Positions 5,761-8,222 of a DNA stretch of 8,222 bases are shown piece after piece. A program made the position numbers and the translations under genes. Numbering within the stretch: the stretch's first letter is position 1; each line of letters begins with the position of its first letter. Under the pieces are notes generated by a model. It was not told the DNA's origin and searched no databases. It saw only the letters and a program-made list of their open reading frames with translations. Origin of the DNA: JBHIBA01 sp046758845 (GTDB taxonomy: Bacteria; UBA8248; JACPRG01; G963555815); the NCBI GenBank assembly GCA_046758845.1, contig JBHIBA010000208.1:1-8222 (forward strand), read 5' to 3'.

Positions 5761-7170
5761 TTAATGTTTTCCCGCCGCCTTCTTCCGGTCCCACTCCCGG
5801 GAGAGCCTCACAAACCGGTCTGCATACCGGTTGATCCGGTCGATGACTTCCTCCTCGTCCACTGTGGTCACGCGCCCTTCTTCCACGAGGACCTTACCGT
5901 CCACAAGGACCGTCTCCACACAGTGCCCGGCCGCCGCATAGATGAGGTTGGGGATCAGGGTCTCCGGGTGCAGGGGAACAAACTCGGTCCGGCGGAGGTT
6001 GAGGATGGCGATGTCCGCCCGTTTCCCCTTCTCCAGGGACCCGATTCGGTCCTCCCACCCCACTGACCGGGCGCCGTTGAGGGTCGCCCATTCCAGAACC
6101 TTCTCCGGGGGAATGATGCAGGGGTCCAGCCGGGCTTCCTTATGACCCACGGCCGCCAGATACATCACCCGGAACATGTCCTGAAAATTGCTGGCAGCCG
6201 GGCCGTCGGAACCCAGGGCGACGTTGGCCCCTGCAGCCTCAAGCTCGGGGAATTTGCCGTGGCTCAGGCAGCCGTACGCCCCTTTCATGCTGGCGCTCGG
6301 GCAGTGGGAGATGTTGGACCGGGATTTAACCAGCAGTTTCACCTCGTTCTCCGTCAGCCACCCCATGTGGGTGGCGATGAGGCGCGGGCTCAAAACCCCC
6401 AAGCGGTGGAACCGCTCGATCGGGGTGTAGTGGAACCGCTCCCAGCAGAGTTCCACGTCCGCCTTGTCCACCGCGGCGTGAGTCACGAAACCCGAGTCAT
6501 ATTTCTCGGCCAGGCGGATGGACCCCCGACACAGGTCATCGGAAATGCATGACACCTGAATGGGGCAAAACCAGGCCTGGACCCTGCCGTCGGCCGCCCC
6601 GTGATAGTCCCCGACGAACCGCTCCGTGTCCCGGAGGTTATCCCGTGTGGACTGACTTCGCCTGTAGAGATGGCTGGACAGGGCCTCAGTGACGTCCGCC
6701 ATCGTCCGTCCCAGGATGGCCTTCGTCCCGAGCTCCTCGATAGCCCGGACGGCCCCGGCCTCCAGTCGCTGCACGGTCCCGCAATCCACATAGCAGGTGG
6801 TGCCCGTCTTCAGCATCTCGATACCGAGGAGGAGCGTGCTCAGATAGAAGGACTTTTCGTCCAGCCCCTTCGTCGTGAGGTAGAACTTCTTCTGGACCCA
6901 GGGCGTGAAGGAGAGGTCGTTGACCAGGCCGCGGCACAAGGCGCCAAACATGTGGTTGTGGGTGTTGATCAGTCCGGGGAGCAAAAGTTTTTGATGCGCG
7001 TCAACTTCACGCCTGCCCTCGTACTTCCGGGTCAGTGTGCGCGTGGAACCGACATCGACAATGTTTTTCCCGCGAATGGCAACGGCCCCATCCCAGAGGA
7101 CGTCCCTCTTCTTGTTCATCGTGATGACGACCGCGTTCTTGAACAGCAGATCCACTCGGCTTTTCGGCAT
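5761..7170 (-). CDS. Amidohydrolase of the TrzA/AtzA/MtaD type (COG0402)
   Basis: This is a 469-residue cytosolic metal-dependent hydrolase. The ATG at 7170 is preferred to one at 7185 because GGAGG lies eight bases before it, inside the longer frame. The N-terminal beta-sandwich (FKNAVVITMN, DGAVAIRGKNIVDVG) leads to the strand-1 metal motif LPGLINTHNHMFGALCRG with His71 and His73. Further ligands are His231 (VTHAAVD), His268 (ATHMGW) and Asp322 (ALGSDGPAASN), with SHCPSASMKGAYG at 288-300. The C-terminal motif GSLEKGKRADIAIL (377-390) is also standard. Family members deaminate or dechlorinate N-heterocycles such as S-adenosylhomocysteine, guanine and triazines. In most of them the strand-5 His is followed by Glu three residues later (HxxE), but here that position is Val234, with Asp235 next. 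The reaction may therefore differ, and no specific substrate is assigned. It is an isolated gene, with about 600 bases before it and 378 after. Confidence 0.9.
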   Translation of the reverse strand: MPKSRVDLLFKNAVVITMNKKRDVLWDGAVAIRGKNIVDVGSTRTLTRKYEGRREVDAHQKLLLPGLINTHNHMFGALCRGLVNDLSFTPWVQKKFYLTTKGLDEKSFYLSTLLLGIEMLKTGTTCYVDCGTVQRLEAGAVRAIEELGTKAILGRTMADVTEALSSHLYRRSQSTRDNLRDTERFVGDYHGAADGRVQAWFCPIQVSCISDDLCRGSIRLAEKYDSGFVTHAAVDKADVELCWERFHYTPIERFHRLGVLSPRLIATHMGWLTENEVKLLVKSRSNISHCPSASMKGAYGCLSHGKFPELEAAGANVALGSDGPAASNFQDMFRVMYLAAVGHKEARLDPCIIPPEKVLEWATLNGARSVGWEDRIGSLEKGKRADIAILNLRRTEFVPLHPETLIPNLIYAAAGHCVETVLVDGKVLVEEGRVTTVDEEEVIDRINRYADRFVRLSREWDRKKAAGKH

Positions 7171-7298
7171 GAAGGCATCCTCCATGAACGAAAGGGCCCC
7201 GGCAGATGCTTCTCTAAGACGTCCCGCGCGCCATGAACCCTGATTTTACCCTTTTAGTCAATCGGCCCTCAGAATGGGAAGTAGGACCCCGGGGAATC

Positions 7299-7321
7299 TT
7301 GGCTTTCAAGCCAGAAGCCAA
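7299..7321. repeat. 7-bp inverted repeat
   Basis: TTGGCTT (7299-7305) and AAGCCAA (7315-7321) form a perfect stem with a 9-base loop; an alternative smaller hairpin GGCTT-TC-AAGCC shares the left arm. It lies about 130 bases upstream of the amidohydrolase start. There is no adjacent T-run on either strand, so it is not a standard terminator; it may be an operator or a relic of repetitive DNA. Confidence 0.3.
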
Positions 7322-7360
7322 AGCTGATCTCTAGAACTGTCGCGGAAAATTTGGGTTTGT

Positions 7361-7391
7361 TTCGCACTTTTTTATATAGAGAAAGTGCGAA
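7361..7391. repeat. 31-base palindrome with perfect 10-bp arms
   Basis: The arms TTCGCACTTT (7361-7370) and AAAGTGCGAA (7382-7391) are perfectly complementary around an AT-rich 11-base centre (TTTATATAGAG), part of which can also pair. There is no T-run after it on either strand, so a rho-independent terminator is unlikely. The sharp AT-rich character against GC-rich surroundings suggests a repetitive extragenic palindrome, a transposon-end structure or a regulatory dyad. Confidence 0.55.
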
Positions 7392-7564
7392 GTCCCGCCT
7401 ATGAAGACGGGGAGTCGCGAACCCTATCGGGCGAAGCCCCTGATCACCGATCGGCCCGCAGAGTCCACGGGCAGCTGGCCCGCCCGAGCTCTGACCGTGG
7501 CATCTCATGCCATAGCCTCTCACGCACTGCGATTTCAGCAAGAGTCTGTGACCCTGGGTCTGTA

Positions 7565-7624
7565 GTGACCCCCGCTCAAAGGACGGCTGCCCTCATGGGG
7601 CGAGCCCGCTCAAAAGGGGGTCAC
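7565..7624. repeat. 60-base element bounded by 9-bp inverted repeats and containing a direct repeat
   Basis: GTGACCCCC (7565-7573) and GGGGGTCAC (7616-7624) are perfect inverted repeats 42 bases apart. Inside and overlapping them, CCCGCTCAAA occurs twice (7571-7580 and 7605-7614), and a central GCCCT-CAT-GGGGC hairpin sits between. On the minus strand the repeated unit reads TTTGAGCGGG, similar in style to the multiple terminal repeats of IS21-family ends. No transposase is present. A cruciform or structured RNA role is an alternative. Confidence 0.45.
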
Positions 7625-7787
7625 CCTCGCCTGGTTTCCTTATCACTCAATGAGCGGATGAGAAGTGAGAAAAGGGGAACTGGCTGGCAAGGCGGGATGG
7701 TTCACCCTTGATAAGTTGGCCGCATGGAAGCCCGTATCGGCGGAAACCCGCGCTGCGGCCCGTCAAGATGCACATGGGCACCTCCAA

Positions 7788-8222
7788 TCAACCGGATCCA
7801 TTCCCTACGTCTTCCGCGGATCGCTCGAGGTCGACATCTTCCACGTACGCAGATTCGATCTTGGTCTCCTCGATTTCCACCTCGTGGCCGGGGTAGAGGC
7901 GCTCCAAGTCCCATCCAGTGATCCACCTCTTTACGTACTGGCGCATCCGGGCAGAAAGAAGTTTTTCCTCCTCCGGCCCTGCGGGTGGCTCCCACCCGTG
8001 CGCCTCGGAGTATAGCCTCCGCACCTTCTCGCGCGTCGCATCAATCGTTGCGTCATCGGGGCGCTCCAATACCAGGATTTCCTGTATCGTCCTCATCCCG
8101 CGCTCGGCTCGCTCCGCGAGCAGGATGTCCCGCTCGGAGCCCCTGCTTCTCAATCTATTGGGAACCTTCTCCAAGTCGTTTCTCCCCGGAGGCTGGTCCA
8201 AGACTTCCAGTTTGAAATCCGG
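7788..8222 (-). CDS. C-terminal part of an unrecognised protein (5' end outside the window)
   Basis: The minus-strand frame is open from the window edge at 8222 to a TGA at 7790-7788, giving 144 residues. A TTG at 8201 could start a 137-residue protein, but no Shine-Dalgarno fits it and the frame upstream (PDFKLEV) stays open and coding-like, so a longer gene is likelier. The sequence is soluble and highly charged, without membrane segments or cysteine motifs. It includes a helix-rich stretch (IDATREKVRRLYSEAHGWEP), an RMRQYVKRWITGWDLERLYP segment, and an acidic tail rich in Glu and Asp. I do not recognise the family. Codon use is GC3-rich like the other genes. It ends about 620 bases before the amidohydrolase start, with repeats between, so the two are probably not one operon. 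Confidence 0.7.
   Translation of the reverse strand, partial: PDFKLEVLDQPPGRNDLEKVPNRLRSRGSERDILLAERAERGMRTIQEILVLERPDDATIDATREKVRRLYSEAHGWEPPAGPEEEKLLSARMRQYVKRWITGWDLERLYPGHEVEIEETKIESAYVEDVDLERSAEDVGNGSG

Larger units (their letters stand above)
7171..7787. other. Repeat-bearing intergenic region upstream of the amidohydrolase
   Basis: No convincing gene lies in these 617 bases. Near the amidohydrolase is its ribosome site; a TTGACT and a TAAAAT occur at about 7240-7260 on the minus strand but only 7 bases apart, so no promoter is called. Farther out are three inverted repeats (7299-7321, 7361-7391, 7565-7624). Translations in all frames are low-complexity or arginine/serine-rich and look non-coding. 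The content suggests relics of mobile or repetitive DNA. Confidence 0.45.

Noticed and set aside
6601..7236. 211-residue plus-strand ORF
   Set aside because: It is an antisense shadow of the amidohydrolase metal-site region, caused by GC-rich codon bias.
7269..7541. 90-residue minus-strand ORF with a VLEISFGFWLES stretch
   Set aside because: It spans two inverted repeats and is Arg/Gly-rich in its first half with no start signal; more likely repeat-derived non-coding DNA, though the stretch looked briefly coding-like.
1..8222. CRISPR arrays, tRNA or rRNA genes
   Set aside because: No regularly spaced repeat array, no tRNA cloverleaf with a GGTTCGA-type arm and no rRNA-like conserved stretch was seen; the direct repeat at 7571-7614 occurs only twice.

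Overview
The window is a moderately GC-rich bacterial segment in which every well-supported gene lies on the minus strand. The gene set is an orphan NMT1/THI5-type periplasmic binding protein, a hydantoinase-B/oxoprolinase protein, a COG0402-type amidohydrolase and a C-C-bond-type alpha/beta hydrolase. That assortment resembles accessory catabolic regions of environmental bacteria (soil or groundwater Rokubacteria, NC10, Tectomicrobia or Deltaproteobacteria-like genomes). The taxon is an inference from gene content; there is no rRNA or marker gene here. The Sec signal peptide implies a secreting cell, and the clear GGAGG Shine-Dalgarno sites support the chosen starts.

In transcription order (high to low coordinate): (1) the C-terminal part of an unrecognised acidic soluble protein (8222-7788); (2) a gene-poor stretch of about 600 bases (7171-7787) with a perfect 10-bp-arm palindrome and a second inverted/direct repeat structure; (3) a TrzA/AtzA/MtaD-like amidohydrolase (7170-5761) whose usual HxxE glutamate is replaced by valine; (4) a 378-base gap holding a 7-bp dyad that could be an operator; (5) an NMT1-family substrate-binding protein (5382-4372); (6) after 86 bases, a 729-residue HyuB protein starting with GTG (4285-2096), with a C-terminal four-cysteine domain like the acetone carboxylase gamma subunit; (7) a scarred gap of about 640 bases (1453-2095) with a frameshifted LVIVD-repeat-protein remnant and a possible IS21-type end; (8) a 2,6-dihydroxypseudooxynicotine-hydrolase-like alpha/beta hydrolase (1452-376); (9) a coding-like relic (130-315); (10) a recognisable sigma-70 promoter and Shine-Dalgarno for a gene that starts at 46 and runs off the window.

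Working together (inference): the binding protein would capture a small, probably N-heterocyclic or amide-like compound. The HyuB fusion and the amidohydrolase would open or modify it, and the alpha/beta hydrolase could cleave a C-C or ester bond downstream. No ABC permease or ATPase and no HyuA partner subunit are present, so the system is incomplete here. The most notable points are the HyuB-gamma fusion, the altered amidohydrolase catalytic motif, and decayed gene and mobile-element traces in the gaps.
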